A stretch of DNA of 56,013 nucleotides from Pleurotus djamor (GCA_029747585.1 JAPEVF010000280.1:1-56013); one strand, 5' to 3'. Counted from the stretch's first letter, positions 11,893 to 24,063 are shown. Numbers and translations are program-made. Notes: generated by a model not told the origin, from the sequence alone.

Positions 11893-12009
11893 CTTTGACG
11901 TGTCTCCGCAGAGGTCGTCACTCTTCTGGGGCTGGACAGCTGCGGTTTTTTNGTTCGGGATGAATGGGTGGAGAATAAGCAACTGCTTGGCCTGAATGTG
12001 GGAGCGTAG
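11893..12009 (+). pseudogene. Orphan, broken copy of the last exon of the 2793-4750 gene
   Basis: The sequence from CTTTGACGTG onward aligns with exon 2 of the unknown gene at 2948-2793, including the LLGLDSCG and DEWVENK codons. The second codon, CGA in the intact gene, is TGA here, and there are further changes around the ambiguous base at 11952. No upstream exon of the parent gene is present. It is therefore a fragment carried along by the inverted duplication and unlikely to be translated. Confidence 0.65.
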
Positions 12010-12700
12010 AGTGACATTCGGATCTCATGCTGGGACGGACTGCGCTGATGAATATTCTAATGTTGCTCTCGAGTACTGACTGCCTTGACATGTTCCTTTG
12101 AGTGCTGAATGATATTCTTTGTTGCATAGCGTATATGTGTGAGATTTGGAATGGTCTTCGGTAGTAGCGGTATAAGCAACGGGATGACGCATTGAGTACT
12201 GAGCGCGAGCATTAAGCATTGTCACATTCGGAAAATCGAGGCTGCTAAGGACGCCCTCGCTGAGGGAAAGTGATGTAACTTTTGAATATATACCTTAGAC
12301 TTGGACCATTCCAGGACAAGATGTTAGCTGAAGGAATGCTGGGGCACCCTCTTCTGTGCGACGAGTGCCGAGTTAAGGGTCTTTACTGCTCGATATCCAT
12401 GGGAGTAGGAGTCAACGTCGAGGTCTCCTATCCGCAGTTAGAAAGTACGCGCCCACGTGTCGTGTGGCACGCTCCAAACTTACTTACCGGTTCGGTGTAT
12501 CTTTATTCGTCGAACAATGGTCGGAGTTTCAACCATCGTCCCTTTCTTTCTGCCCACCACCACCCATTGCGTTTCGCCTTTTCCATACCTTGATCGGGAC
12601 ACCGTTCGAACTCGAACCCATTGTTCCATCCACCTGCACCAAATTAGGCAATAGAACATTAATTGCCCTGATCATAACCACGCAGTGGCCATTGCTCTAG

Positions 12701-12710
12701 TCATATAAAT
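12701..12710 (+). promoter_or_regulatory. TATA-like element of FunK1 copy C
   Basis: TCATATAAAT lies about 50 nt upstream of the start codon at 12760, at the same position as in copy A. Confidence 0.5.
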
Positions 12711-12759
12711 TGGTGAGGCGCTGGTTCCGTTTCTCTGACTATCTTCTTCCGCTAACATC

Positions 12760-15110
12760 ATGGCCCCCAACTCTAAAAGGACTCCACCGCCCAAACCGCC
12801 TCCAGCAAGCAAGGTCACCAGCACACCCATCGGCAAGGCCAAACCCGAGCCTCCCACACATACACCCGCTACACATCGAGCCAACGGCTACAAGTCCTTG
12901 TCTAACAGTCAACTACCTGCGCCTCAGAATCAAGATAGTATGGCTGACGAAACGAAAGGATACTGGATTGGCCCATGTCCGGTCCCAGATTTCTTAACGA
13001 GTTTCCTCGACACGCCGGAAACCGAGGGGAAACCTAAGGTTTCCAACAAGTACTTCGCTTCGAAGAAAATAAAGATTCGAAAAGAGGAAGATCTGTACAA
13101 AGCCTTTGTGAGCTATCATTTTCTCCTTCATCCTACCCAACTCATCTTCGTTCACAGGGCAAGTTTGTCAATGGCAAGAAGCTCTCACCAGGCTTCGAAC
13201 TCATCGATACATCGACTACACACGATCCTAACTCCCGTCCTGGGTCTCAAATTCGACCCGATAGCAATCTTTACCCCGAGGGTGCTATCAAGGATGGTCA
13301 TCCAAACCAGATGGACAAAGCCTCTTCGCCCTGTGAATTCAAACTCGGTGTCAATCAAGATGTCCTTGTTTTCGATGACAAATCCCTCCACGACGACGAT
13401 GCACCATTCGAAGCTACCGCCGAGGACCGTAAGCGCAACCGAGGGCAACTTGTATCTTACCTTGTGGAAATAGCCGCGCGTCAACATCGCACCCACATCT
13501 TCGCGCTCTTCGTCTTCCATCCCTACGCACGCCTTATCCGCTGGGATCGATCGGGCATCATTGCGAGCCAGAGGTTCGACTATGTTCAAGATTGTTCACC
13601 CTTGGTGGATTTCTTCTGGCGCTACAGCCAGCTCACCTCAGCTCAGCGGGGCTACGATCCCACAGTCAAATTGGCCAACAAAGCCGAAACGAAGCACGCC
13701 CACAAATACCTTGCCGAATGGGCTCCCCGCGATGGCGTGCACCGAGACGTCTACAAGGTTCAAGTCCCCAGCGGCTCCGGATACAGGAGCTTCCTTGTGT
13801 GGGGTGCCCTCGCTGAACCCGCGTCTCCCCTGGGACGTGGGACAAAAGGTTGGCCCGCATTGGAGGTTACGTCAGGACCCAAAGGCCCGCGGTTGAGCAA
13901 AAAACCTGTCTTCTTGAAAGAGCAATGGCGCGGAAAGGATGTCGCGAAGGAGGTAGAGACGTTGAAACTCTTGAATGATAAGGGCGTTGAGCACGTTCCT
14001 ACCCTCGTTTGTGGTGGCGACATCTCGGGCGACTACCAAACAACGTTATCTCACGAGTATGCTGAGGCGAGCTGGAGGAATGTATCGAAGAATAAGGCTA
14101 AGGTGAAGAAGATCGAGACGCGCATCCATGTGAGGCTGGTGACAGCTGAGGTCGGAACTCCCCTCGAATTTTTCAAGTCGTCGCGCGAGATGCTGTCGGC
14201 TATATATTATGCCTTCGAAGGTGCGTGCCCCTTATGTTGCTTCATTTATCCCATCTCATCCCACTTCCTCCACTCAGGACACATGCAAGCGTACACTAAG
14301 TGTGGGCTCCTTCATCGGGACATCAGCGGGGGCAACATCCTGATCCTTCCTGGTGAGAAGGGTCTGCTGAACGATTGGGACCTAGCCATCATGGTCAATG
14401 AACTGAAGCATGCTCGCACTGGAGAGCGAACGGTGAGCATTTCTCAACTTCCTGTGCCATTCCGACTTCTGAAACCTATGTAGGGGACCTGGCCATTTAT
14501 GTCATTGGCGCTTCTGCAACACCCGCACAAGTTGCACACTGTGCGCGATGACATAGAATCCTTCTTCTGGGTGATCCTCTTCTACGGGCTTCATTACCTC
14601 CAAAGCACTGAAAGCGATGACCCCCACGTTCTCGAGGCCAGGATTGACGACATTTTTCACCAGTACACCAACGCCGGACGTTATCCGACTGGTGGTGCCT
14701 TCAAGTCCCAGCTCATCCTTGGAGGCATCATAACAATCAAACGCAGCGCGCCCGACCGATTCATGTTCGCGAGCACACCCGCCTTGACCACCTTGATCTA
14801 TGATTTGTTCGCGATGGTTAAGCAGTGGACTCTAGATTCCTACAACGCGGACGCTCCTGAAGAGGAGAAGACCGCACTTTGGCATGCAGATCCCCTTTCC
14901 ATTGGGCATAGTGCTGTCGAAGGATTGTTCAAGACGGCGTTATCCCCCACTAGCTACTGGCCGGAGGACGACGCTGCCAGTTACCAGCTTCCCTCCACCC
15001 GCTCCGCAGGCTATCGTATTTCCACCAAGCGAAAGCTCCCTGATGATGATAAACCGACCAGTTCGAAGAAGGCCAAGAAGAGTTCTGTCTTACCTAGCGT
15101 TCCCGAGTAG
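12760..15110 (+). CDS. FunK1-type fungal protein kinase, copy C
   Basis: Exons are 12760-13107, 13158-14220, 14278-14432 and 14484-15110, and phases close to give 730 residues. The protein has an N-terminal extension of Pro/Lys-rich sequence, then the FunK1 core with VFLKEQWRGKDVAKEVETLK, the catalytic loop LLHRDISGGNILI, the metal-binding LLNDWDLA and the C-lobe HKLHTVRDDIESFFWVILFY. All key kinase residues are present. The C-terminus is Lys/Ser-rich and ends with a basic KRKLPDDDKPTSSKKAKK stretch that could act as a nuclear signal (inference). Copy A is its near-identical mirror image. No function is known for individual members of this family, beyond their expansion in mushroom fungi. Confidence 0.88.
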
Positions 15111-15824
15111 TGTGTTTGCCTCTATCTCCATCCCAGCAGGTTGTTAGCCTACCCCCTGTATTATGACGACCATCTTTCTATTTATTTACTTCCCATGAAC
15201 GCAGTCTATGTACTATGGATTGTACGTATACTTCCTAATACCAGTCAAATCACCCCCAAAGCCATTATAATTCCGAACCACTGGATTGCCTTAGACGGGG
15301 TTGGAACGCCCTTCAAATGCTTCCGATTTCCTCTGCTGTCTCTGGTGCATTTCAATCAGTAATGGCTTGCTCCACCTATGTTCACGGCGGAGTAGGTAGG
15401 TTTGGTTGTCGGTCTAGATTTTACTACCAGGATTACCGACCTGTGGCAGCTCGAATGGTTGAACGCATGTCGCACGCGGGTTTAGCTTGTGGCTCTAAAT
15501 TATATCTCTGTCCGATTTTTGTCGCTCCCTTGGTGAAGCCTCGGCGTTGGGGGAACAGCCTCGTATCATTGCACAAATAGACAGTTTGGTGGCATTGAAA
15601 GTACGTGTGAGGCGCCTGCGGAACGAACATGCAAAAAGGAGAAGATAGAAAGTCGAATATGAGGGTATATATGTCGAGGAAGTATCATCGAGGAAAAAGC
15701 GTTAGTAGGTAAAATTATTCGTAGAAACAGTCAGATACGGCGTAAAGCAACTTTCGTAGATCGTACTTGGAAGTAAACGTCCAGATGAACAGAGAAGCAC
15801 GAAGGAACACTCGGAGATCGTCGC
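15111..15824. other. Convergent intergenic region
   Basis: This lies between the 3' ends of FunK1 copy C and the next gene on the opposite strand. It is AT-richer than its surroundings, with only short unsupported open frames. Confidence 0.5.
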
Positions 15825-18804
15825 TCATCCGCTTCTCTCTCCATCGAAGAAGGCAACCAAATCTCCGATGGGGACTTTACCAATTGGTTTCGGCATAGCG
15901 AGCGGAGTCTTGGTTTTCTCCCTCTCTTGCCTCCTCTTTAGCAATGGGTCGACGAACTTGCCATCGCCATTAGCGCTGAACCTATCTGTCGAGCGAGCTG
16001 ACCTAAGTCTTCCTGGGTTGAGAGGCGCGACAGGTTTCGGTGGAGCTGTCTGATAAACAGACGACAGCCCGTAGATAGATTGGGCACGAGGTTTATGACC
16101 CTGTTCACTCCTGGATGCAGCGTTACTTGAGAAGTCCTGATTACGGGGAGGTCGTGTTCTTGGTTGACCTCCAGAAAGACCGGATTCAGGTGGGAGGGAG
16201 TTCAAGGAAGTGGTCGAGGAACTAGCTTCTTTGCTGAATGAAGATGCCATACGAGCCGAGGCCTTCTTGCCGATGGTTTCATCAGCAAATGTGTCGTCTT
16301 CGCTTTCTGCCTCACTTCCACCTTCGTTAGCATCATTGTCACTCTCAGAGAGCAGAGCGCTCGCTCGAGTGATAGGCTCGCCAAGAGCGACGGTGTACCG
16401 TTTTCGTGGAGTTGGACTCGTACTGGGGCTAGGACTAGGTCGTGGGCTCGCCAAGCGTTGAGTATGTGGAGCCGCCACGGGAGTAGGCAATGGTCTGGCA
16501 CCGATACCAGCTGCTTTAGTAACGTTAGCACGAGATCCGGGTACGGGACCTGGACTAAGGACGCGAGTTGGACTACCAAAGGGTGGTGGAGAAGCAGGTG
16601 ACAGAGGTAGGCCAGCGATGGACATAGGCCTCGGCCGTCCTTTACTATCCTTTTCACCTTCGGGGGATGCCGCTCCTGTGGATGAGGGCGACAAAGTCGC
16701 TTCCTGGCCAGGAGGAGGGGGAGCGTAGTCGCCTGTCGGGTAAGGCAAACGTGTTCCACTGGCACGGTTGCTGAGCGCGGCACCTCTTGAGGTTCGGGAA
16801 GCTAAAGGCGGTGATGTGGACTCGCGTGCGGTCAACGACGGAACACGTCGATGCGGAGTGTTCAAGGGGGACGCCATCGGGGACATTCCAACACCCAGAT
16901 CGATAATCGAACCCTCTCTTTGCAAGTCCGCATCTTCGTCGCTCTCCTCCGCACTCTCTTCATGGTTCTCAAACCTGGCTTCTTGGCTCTCTTGTCGTTT
17001 GCTTGTTTGACTGGGTGCGGGTGCGTTGAGGGAAGCTTGATCACCAGATTCATCTTCGCTCTCAGAGACTATGCCCTGTTCACTGGCTTTACGTGGGGTC
17101 TGCCTTACTTGCACGGCCATCTTTGAAGGACCAGAAGATAGCGGTAAGTCACCCCATTGACTATTCCGGTTGTCCATTTTGGATGGCGTGAGGTTGAGAT
17201 CTCCAAGGGTTCCAGTTCCGAAGTCTGGTAAGACAGGTGGATCAGAAAGCGTGACGGGAGACGGCTGTCGTGGGGGCGGCTGTCGTAGGGGCGGGGGTGG
17301 GGATATCGGAGCATCGAGTGGCATGGCCATGGCGAATTTGGCAACTTCTCTACCCAACATCGAAACTCGACTCTGTAATTCACCGAGTTCCTCTCGCATC
17401 CCTGTCATTTCCTCCTGAACTTTGTCCTGAGCGTGTCCGTTAGTCTCTTGATGGTCAACAGGTTTCCCATTCTCCTTCGGCTTTTCCGTGGACCGTATGT
17501 TTTCCTTCTCAACCAACCAAGCTTCCACATCACCCATACGGTCTTCCAATGCTCTAACGTGACCGACGGTCCAGCGTTCTAGCTTCTCAAATCTTCGTGC
17601 AATCGTGAGAACCGTTGATGGAATATCCAATGTACCGGCTGGTGTGAAGGTAGCGTAGATTGGAAGGGGTGTAGGTTGACGCTGGGTGGGTGAATTGGTT
17701 GCACTGTTTCTGTTGGAATGTGAAGCGAGAAGATTAGGTGAAGCAAGGTTAGAAGAAAGTGAAGGCGCAGAAGGTGATGCCGAAGGGTGGGGCCTGAGTG
17801 AAGGAGACGACGGTGACATTGGTTTGGGGGACGCAGATAGCGGCGGTAGCAAAGCGTCATTTGGTCGAGGCGATCTTGATGGAGTTGGGGATGACGGCGA
17901 TGGGATCTGAGGAGCGGGCTTCCTAGGAACTTGAGGCGTGTTCAACCTTAGCGATGTGTCGGTATACTTCGCATTGGGATTCATGGGACCATCCTTCGAG
18001 TATACATCCTTTTCTCGTTCTTTTCCGCGTTTCTTCTCTTCTTTCTCCCTGGTTTTCGTCTCTTGTATGATTTGTTGAGCTGGCGTGAGTTCTTTCGTCG
18101 GAGTAAGTTTGTTCTTCGCAGCCTGCCACCAACCACCGATGCCTTCCTTTTGAGATGGGGTAGGTGAAGGGGGCATAGTTTGAGCACGAGGGGGAGGTGG
18201 TGGTTGAAGGGGGTCCGAGTTTGTCTTGTGTAGCAGTGCTAGGACGCGTTCTTCGACTCTTCGTCTTTCATCCGCCTCTGCCGTCAGAATTCTCTCAGCC
18301 TCGCGCCTCGTCCGGTCTCGTTCTCTTGCAGCATCAGCCTCGATTTCTGCAGCACTCAGACCTGGATGATGACCAGGAGGGTTTGGAAACTGAAAGTTCC
18401 CGGACGCAACCGATGGTGAGCGCGGTGCGATGGTGTTGGAGACGAGAGATCCGACACGCTGGGCTAAATTGGCCGCCATTTGGGTAACGGAGGCTTGCGA
18501 GTCAGACGGCGATGGACTACGCGACCCTCTTCGACCACCACGAGGCCTCTCTTCATCATCCGAGTCGTCATCAGAGCCCGATTCTGAATGAAGGGCTGGG
18601 TCAATCCCCGTGGAAGTGTCAAACGAATACCCATGTCGCAGAGGCGATGGTGGCCGAGGCGACGATGACGGCTACAGTTTTACATTCTTGTTATAAGTTA
18701 AGTTCGATCTAAGATTTGAACCCACGCACCATCGTCATCCTTCGTGGTTGTTGCGGTGGTTGAAGATTTGGCATATTACTTGTGGAACGACGAGGCGAGG
18801 CCAT
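15825..18804 (-). CDS. Large disordered Ser/Pro-rich protein, function unknown
   Basis: Exon 1 is 18804-18730 (25 codons, MASPRRSTSNMPNLQPPQQP onward). The intron is 18729-18672 (58 nt, GTGCGT...TAG) and exon 2 is 18671-15825, giving 973 residues. The long open frame alone suggests an internal Met at 18479. However, the 64 codons before it are open, acidic and Ser-rich (SESGSDDDSDDEERPRGG) and join in phase to exon 1. The protein has a charged helical segment near residues 120-160 (ARERDRTRREAERIL), a Lys/Glu-rich stretch, and a second helical segment (IARRFEKLERWTVGHVRALE) in a mostly Ser/Pro/Thr-rich background. It ends IGDLVAFFDGERSG. I do not recognise a family; a scaffold or cortical protein is a guess. 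Confidence 0.7.
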
Positions 18805-19219
18805 TGATGAAAAAACGATGTTACCTAGGAGTCTTGATGATTAATTCGCGTCGCTAGCATACGAGCTGCCTCGGCGCGCAGCAGGCGCAGAGATGCCCTT
18901 TGAGAACCCAGGTACGAGGAGGAAGAGGACCAAACAAGGCTAGCTACCGGGCGCCTATCACCGTTTGGGAACATGAACATCTTCAGCCGAAGCCCTTTCC
19001 AGTTGATCTCACCTCAATCACAAAGGACCGTTTTCTTGGAAATCTCAAGGGGAAAAGTATGCGTCAACGCTTCAAAATCATAATGGATGGCTAATTGTAA
19101 CCAATAGATAAACCACAACCAAGCAGGCTGATGGACCATAGACCTGCATAAACCAAAACCTTGATATGACAATATATACGGCAAACTGAAAAGATGAAAA
19201 CGAAATGGGGTATATGAGT
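18805..19219. other. Intergenic, upstream of the 973-residue gene
   Basis: This holds the presumed promoter of the gene starting at 18804 and the downstream region of the alginate-lyase-fold gene. No further feature is recognised. Confidence 0.4.
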
Positions 19220-21007
19220 TTAAAATGTGAGTGACGAAACCAAGAGGGTCATAAAGAGACCCAATAACCCGCCAACGCGTACATTGACACCGGAATTATT
19301 ATTTGAAGAATTGTCACGACCACCACCAGACGAACTGGACCCACTGGACCCAGTTTCAGAGGGCTGATCGGTCACACCGGTCATGGTAGCCTGGCCTGCC
19401 AACCCAGAGTCGCTGAAAGGCTGATTCCACAAGAACCAAGCTTCGGCGGGGTAGTTTGGTGACCTGTTCTTGAGATAGTCGGCGTACTTCGAGTCGGGAT
19501 CGCCGTAGACGGCAGCGACAGCACCGACATTGGGGTCGAGTTCTTCGGCGTATTTCTCTTCGCCAGTCTCACGAGCGTCGTATCGCATAGCCCAGTCGAG
19601 CGCAGTTTGGATGGTCGCGCCTTGGGAGGTCCTCAACTGGAAGGGTGATGGCTCCGAGGGCGAAGCGTATATCGCAAGTCGGGCGTTGGTGATCATCGCG
19701 GCAAGATTATAAGCGCGGTAATGATATGGACGCGTGCGAGCGGCCTCGAGTGGCTGCTCCCCATTGGCTACGATTTGATCCATATAGAGGGTACGGAAGT
19801 AAGTGTCAGTCACATTACGAGACGCGCGACTGTCGTTGACGATGAGGTAGAGCGCGGCCAGTTGGTTGTAGTAAAAGCTTCCATGGTTACTGAGGACGCG
19901 TCAATACCGCTCAGACATGCACGAAAAAGAAAACAGACATACTTCGTGGAATGAGCTTCCTCCATGGCAAGGTCTGCCGTCTCCAACCAACCGATATATT
20001 GTCTCGTCCAGGCATTCATCCCCTCATCAAGCTCGGGAGTCCAGTCGGGACAGTTCCCCTTGCGAAGCATCAAAATAGCCGAGGTTATTTTGGTCATGCC
20101 TTTGAGGTCACTAAAGACATCTAAAATTAGCGACGATAGAAGCCTTCGTTCTCAAGAAGATGACGTACAGAACGCCGGTACGCGATCCCTTGGGTTCGCC
20201 AGGACCGCGAATTTGTTGCGCGTAATCGAGGTTTGGTAACATCCCAGTGGTTTCGTCAAGGAACCAGGTTCTGATAAAGTTTACTAGATTGCGATTAGCC
20301 TCGGTAACACTCCACGCGAGCTTGAATGTCAGCTAACCAGTATTCTGTGAATAAGCATTCGAAGTAGCGTTGCTGAGGACCCAAGCAATCGCGTTGTATA
20401 AGATAGCATCGGAAAGGTCTTGGAAAGCGCCCACATCGTTCACGACGAGACGAGCGTCCGGGTTGAAAAGACCATCGCGAGAAACATAAGTACATGTTGT
20501 CCAAACTATGGAAATACGGTCAGTTGATATCCGTTAAACTGAAACGCAATCAACTGACTTTGTTCAGCAGTGAGTTCAGTAGTGTTACCGGCATTGTCAC
20601 AATTAGGCCACCAACTGTGGGCCGTTCGTATGAATTCATAGCAGCGATAAGGGTGACACCTACTAGGGTGCCCAGCTCATATATGTACGTTTATCGCCAG
20701 TGGGAGGTGTAGCAGTTTTATTGATGACGGCTAACAAAATGACATTCAGTTCCTTCAACATATCGAACACGACCACGAACTTACTCCATGGCCCCTTGGC
20801 AGCGAGCTCTCGTGCCCAGCTCGCGATGGTTAACCTGGCTGGACGACTGGTATCTCCATACTTCCCAGCCAGGATATAATCAGGATCCACGAAATCGTTT
20901 GCATAGGAGGTAAAGGCATAGACGGAAGAAATCGAAGCAAAGATGTTTAGAGCAAGAACAAAGCGAAGTAGCGACCGGGAAGGGGAAGCGAGTGTGTACA
21001 ACATCAT
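19220..21007 (-). CDS. Secreted, GPI-anchored alginate-lyase-fold protein (PF05426-like)
   Basis: Seven exons are 21007-20785, 20730-20664, 20614-20559, 20505-20338, 20283-20169, 20110-19943 and 19889-19220; phases close to give 488 residues. A signal peptide (LLRFVLALNIFASISSVYAF) opens the protein. Family motifs are GDKRTYMSWAP-YWWPNC across a splice, WTTCTYVSRDGLFNPDARLV, and NNHGSFYYNQLAALYLI, which holds the Asn-His pair used for catalysis in this lyase fold. The C-terminus is a Ser/Gly/Asn-rich linker followed by a hydrophobic tail (VGGLLGLFMTLLVSSLTF), as expected for GPI addition, so the enzyme would sit on the plasma membrane or wall. The substrate is unknown; fungal members may act on uronic-acid polymers. 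Two starts (21007 or 21004) are possible. Confidence 0.85.
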
Positions 21008-21593
21008 GGCACAGATGTCAGGATGTAGATGGTTGTCGTAAAGAAACGGTGAGTTCGACGAGGATGGTTATAATCTGACTCCAAACGCGCTCATGTGCAG
21101 GGAGAAACAGAAGAGAAAAATGAACAAGTCAGCAAGTTCCACGGTCTGTTGTGGCCGGCTTTGCCAAGAGTCCCCGCCACACGGGAACGGGGAGATGGGG
21201 GAAATAACTCTTGCCAAGGCCAGACTCGTCCTATCTTACGGTTTCAGGGGCAGTTCGGTGAAATATCGCAATAAGGCAAGGATGGCGCCCATTTTCGGGC
21301 CGCGACAGTCAGGGACACTTTCTTTATGACCTCCAAGTCAAAGGAATGGGCCACTCCTTCACGTCCATTATCAAAGGTGGCTCCGAATTGGACAATGGAG
21401 GCAGTGGCTTATTGTGGTATATATACGGTCATTGACCGAACCACATCGACCCACCGTCTGGTATATTTATCGCTCTCCAAACTCGTATTTCTCGCCACTC
21501 TTTCCCCCAGGACTGTGTCCAACACAAACTCCATTCCTTTCATCGCCGTATCGCTTTCAATTTAGTCTCCAAGCTCAAGCAAATATACGCGTC
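21008..21593. promoter_or_regulatory. Divergent promoter region
   Basis: This 586-bp region separates the alginate-lyase-fold gene (minus) from the Clp1-like gene (plus). GTATATATACGG at 21417-21428 is a TATA-like element in front of the plus-strand gene, about 170 nt from its start codon. Confidence 0.4.
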
Positions 21594-22995
21594 ATGTCCG
21601 CAACTAGATGCCATCTACCAACACTCTCCCTACTCCCCAGCCTCGGCCAGCCAACCGACTCTGCAGTACCTCTTGAACGCCAGATTAGCCCCCATGTTTT
21701 GCTCGACATCGCTCCCGACCGCGAGGCTCTCTTGCTGAGTGGGAAGCCCATTGAAGAGATCCGAGCTATATTAAAGCTCCACGTAAATGAAAATTATGGG
21801 TGAGCGTCCTCGCGTCGTCCACATTCCTGTCAAACGTTCATCTGGCACTTTTCATAGTCATTGGCTGAGCATGACCAAAAGGCGCCAAGGAGCGAGATAC
21901 AGAGACCGTACTGCGCGAGCGTCCAAGTTCCTTGACCAAGCACCTTTTCTCAGCGGCGATGAGAACGCCTCTCCCAAGGAAGAGGAAGATATTCAAATCG
22001 TCCGACGCGTTTGTTCGGCTGGCGCTCTTGGGTCTTTCATGAACGGAATCGACAGTCGGCTCAATATCAACGTCTCCACTGGCGGTGCTATTACTTTCGA
22101 TGTCTGGGGCGACCCTCGCTTGAGCTCTACCGAAAAGGTCATCTCGCCAAGGGTTTTGGGGTCTACTCATATTCTCGTCATTCACGAAGGTGAACTATCC
22201 CCAAAGAAGACTCTATCAAAGAGCAAGGATTCACGTCGCGACACGATCCCTTATTCCTTGGAGCTCCCTATCAACGACTTGCTCTTCGTCCTCAACGTTC
22301 CCAACTTGGCGCCTCCAAGCCGATCGTTGAACGAGGTATCAGCTCGAATTCTTCCACATCGTCTTCACAAAGAATTACCTCGAGTTCTCATGGCAGTGCC
22401 TCACCTGGATACTTTCCCCGAACTCGTGGTGTATCTTCACACCAAAAATCAGGCCGCATTATTCCGTAAAATCATCCCAGAATGGATCAGAGATCTCATG
22501 CACCCACTTCCCCTTGTCGCCGTGCCCTTATCATCCCCCTTCGGTACCAGAGGCGACGCCGGTAGTATTGCCTATAGCGCAACCGAGTCCTACTGGTCTC
22601 ATCGACGAAAGCGAAGCTTCTTCTCTGGCATGTTCTCTCCGACTGCCCTTGAATTCCCAGAATCTGGAAATTCTAGCCATGAAAGCCTTGTCCCCCTCAC
22701 CCTCACCGCTCCATTCAATGGGAGCTGTACATCCCTCGTCGATACCGATCGCACCGTCCTATCTATTTCAAAGGAAATTGCCGAAGTAGCTGCCTCAACC
22801 TACGACGATAACGATGTTCTCATCCGCACGACTGCTCGCCTAGACGATTTACGTGACAATCTCGAGTACATTGGCTATTTCGGGAAGAGCCTCTGGGGAG
22901 AATTGGTTATTCATAGGGATATTCTGGTACGGGCAATTGCCCATAAATCTAAGCTCGATGCAAGCTCTTCAGATTCGGACTCTTCGACCTTATGA
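21594..22995 (+). CDS. Clp1-like protein, diverged member
   Basis: Exon 1 is 21594-21799 and exon 2 is 21858-22995, joined in phase as NENYG-HWLSMTKRR (58-nt intron); 447 residues. The central part follows the same order as the second candidate at 45490: a THILVI strand, a PYSLELPINDLLFVLNVPNL segment, VPHLDTFPELVVYLHTKN, then near the C-terminus LRDNLEYIGYFGKSLWGELV. The second gene has THVLAI, VPTHALVLASQCALLPRLP, LPSPAAFHVLHPFLYTHN and LWQDCVALGIYDVELWDAMD at equivalent places. Clp1 in Coprinopsis and Ustilago is a basidiomycete-specific factor needed for clamp formation and dikaryon growth. Assignment rests on my memory of the family pattern plus this internal comparison. No enzyme motif is visible. 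Confidence 0.6.
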
Positions 22996-23169
22996 AGCAG
23001 TCTGCATATTGATTATATTATTTGCGTGTAATATTAATGTTCGTTGTAGCCAGTCTCATACTGTGTATCTTGACGCTCCTTCCCAATTTTATTTCACTTA
23101 TTCAGCCCTGCCTGTTGACGACGAATTAGCACTCGACGATCAAGGCCACCCACAGCGGAGTCATAATAC

Positions 23170-24029
23170 CTACTTCGTGTCCGTCTGAGTCTTCGACATC
23201 CCATCCTGGTAGACCTTGACATCGTCGTGTAGATGATCGCCAGTGTCGCCTTTGAACATCTGGACTTCAGGGGTTTCATCCATCCAATCGGAGACGTGGT
23301 CAGCCTGCCACTTCTTGAAGTAGAAGCCAATCCCTTTGTGTGAGTAATCCTTCTCGTTGGCTTGGTCTTTATGGTACTTGATTTGGGGAAACTCGCTGTC
23401 CTTCGTCTTCGGATCCAAAGACAGGGAAACAAGAGCGTTGATGGTGGTCGATTTAGGGATGCCCCTGAAGGTCCAGGTCTGGGTGAACGTTGGGTGAACG
23501 CGAAGTGTTGCGTTGAGCTAATAGTCGGATTATCAACAAGGACGAAAGGCTTACCTGTTCATTGTAGAACTGTATCAACTCTGGATCGTTCTTCACCACC
23601 TGATATCCAACGTTTTCGCTCTTGTTGAACAATTTAGGGAGGCCGAACCACTGTCCAGCCATCTTGTACCTATGAAGTCGACATGAACACCTCGAAGATA
23701 CAGAGGAGAGAGGAGGTAAATTACCTGTCATTTGCGTACACGAATTGATCATCATAGACGCAATCCGGAGTGTAACGCTTGACGCGTTCAACAGTTGGTT
23801 GACAAGAGTATAGCGCGATGACATCGTCCATAAGGCGTTGGCGATTAGGTGGTAGAGGAATAGACTTGGATGGGTCAGGCTTCCAATCACCAGTGGTTCC
23901 CGTTTGGCGAGTTTCGAAATGTTCTCCAGTTGCATCGTTGTGGCTGACTGAAGACATGGCGGCGCGTGGGTAAGTCGGTTGGATTGAAGAACGTAGGCGA
24001 CTGGTTGTAGAAAGCGATTTGAGAAGCAT
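23170..24029 (-). CDS. NTF2/SnoaL-like fold protein, possible mitochondrial targeting
   Basis: Exons are 24029-23725, 23669-23555 and 23517-23170; phases close to give 255 residues. The segment LMDDVIALYSCQPTVERVKR, then YTPDCVYDDQFVYANDRYK and GQWFGLPKLF, has the helix-then-cone pattern of NTF2-like proteins, as seen in many uncharacterised fungal genes. The second half has paired strands (TWTFRGIPKSTTINALVSLS). Starting at 24029 gives a basic, Ser/Leu-rich N-terminus (MLLKSLSTTSRLRSSIQPTY) that resembles a mitochondrial presequence. A TATA-like element at 24064-24069 lies about 35 nt upstream, which favours this start over the Met at 23957. Function is unknown. Confidence 0.75.
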
Positions 24030-24063
24030 GGAATTGGTCGGTCCTTTTNCGTCGATCCCATCT

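Larger units (their letters stand above)
11870..14837. repeat. Right arm of large inverted repeat
   Basis: This matches 1-2965 in reverse complement. It contains an orphan exon copy, a diverged 5' flank and FunK1 copy C. The homology presumably continues past 14837, but the partner sequence lies left of the window. The spacer between the arms is about 8.9 kb. Confidence 0.85.

Noticed and set aside
1..14837. Inverted repeat as a transposon with terminal inverted repeats
   Set aside because: The arms carry whole host-type kinase genes and a neighbour's exon; no transposase or target-site duplication is seen.
16202..17126. Several open frames on both strands within the 973-residue gene
   Set aside because: Low-complexity shadows of a long Ser/Pro-rich coding exon.
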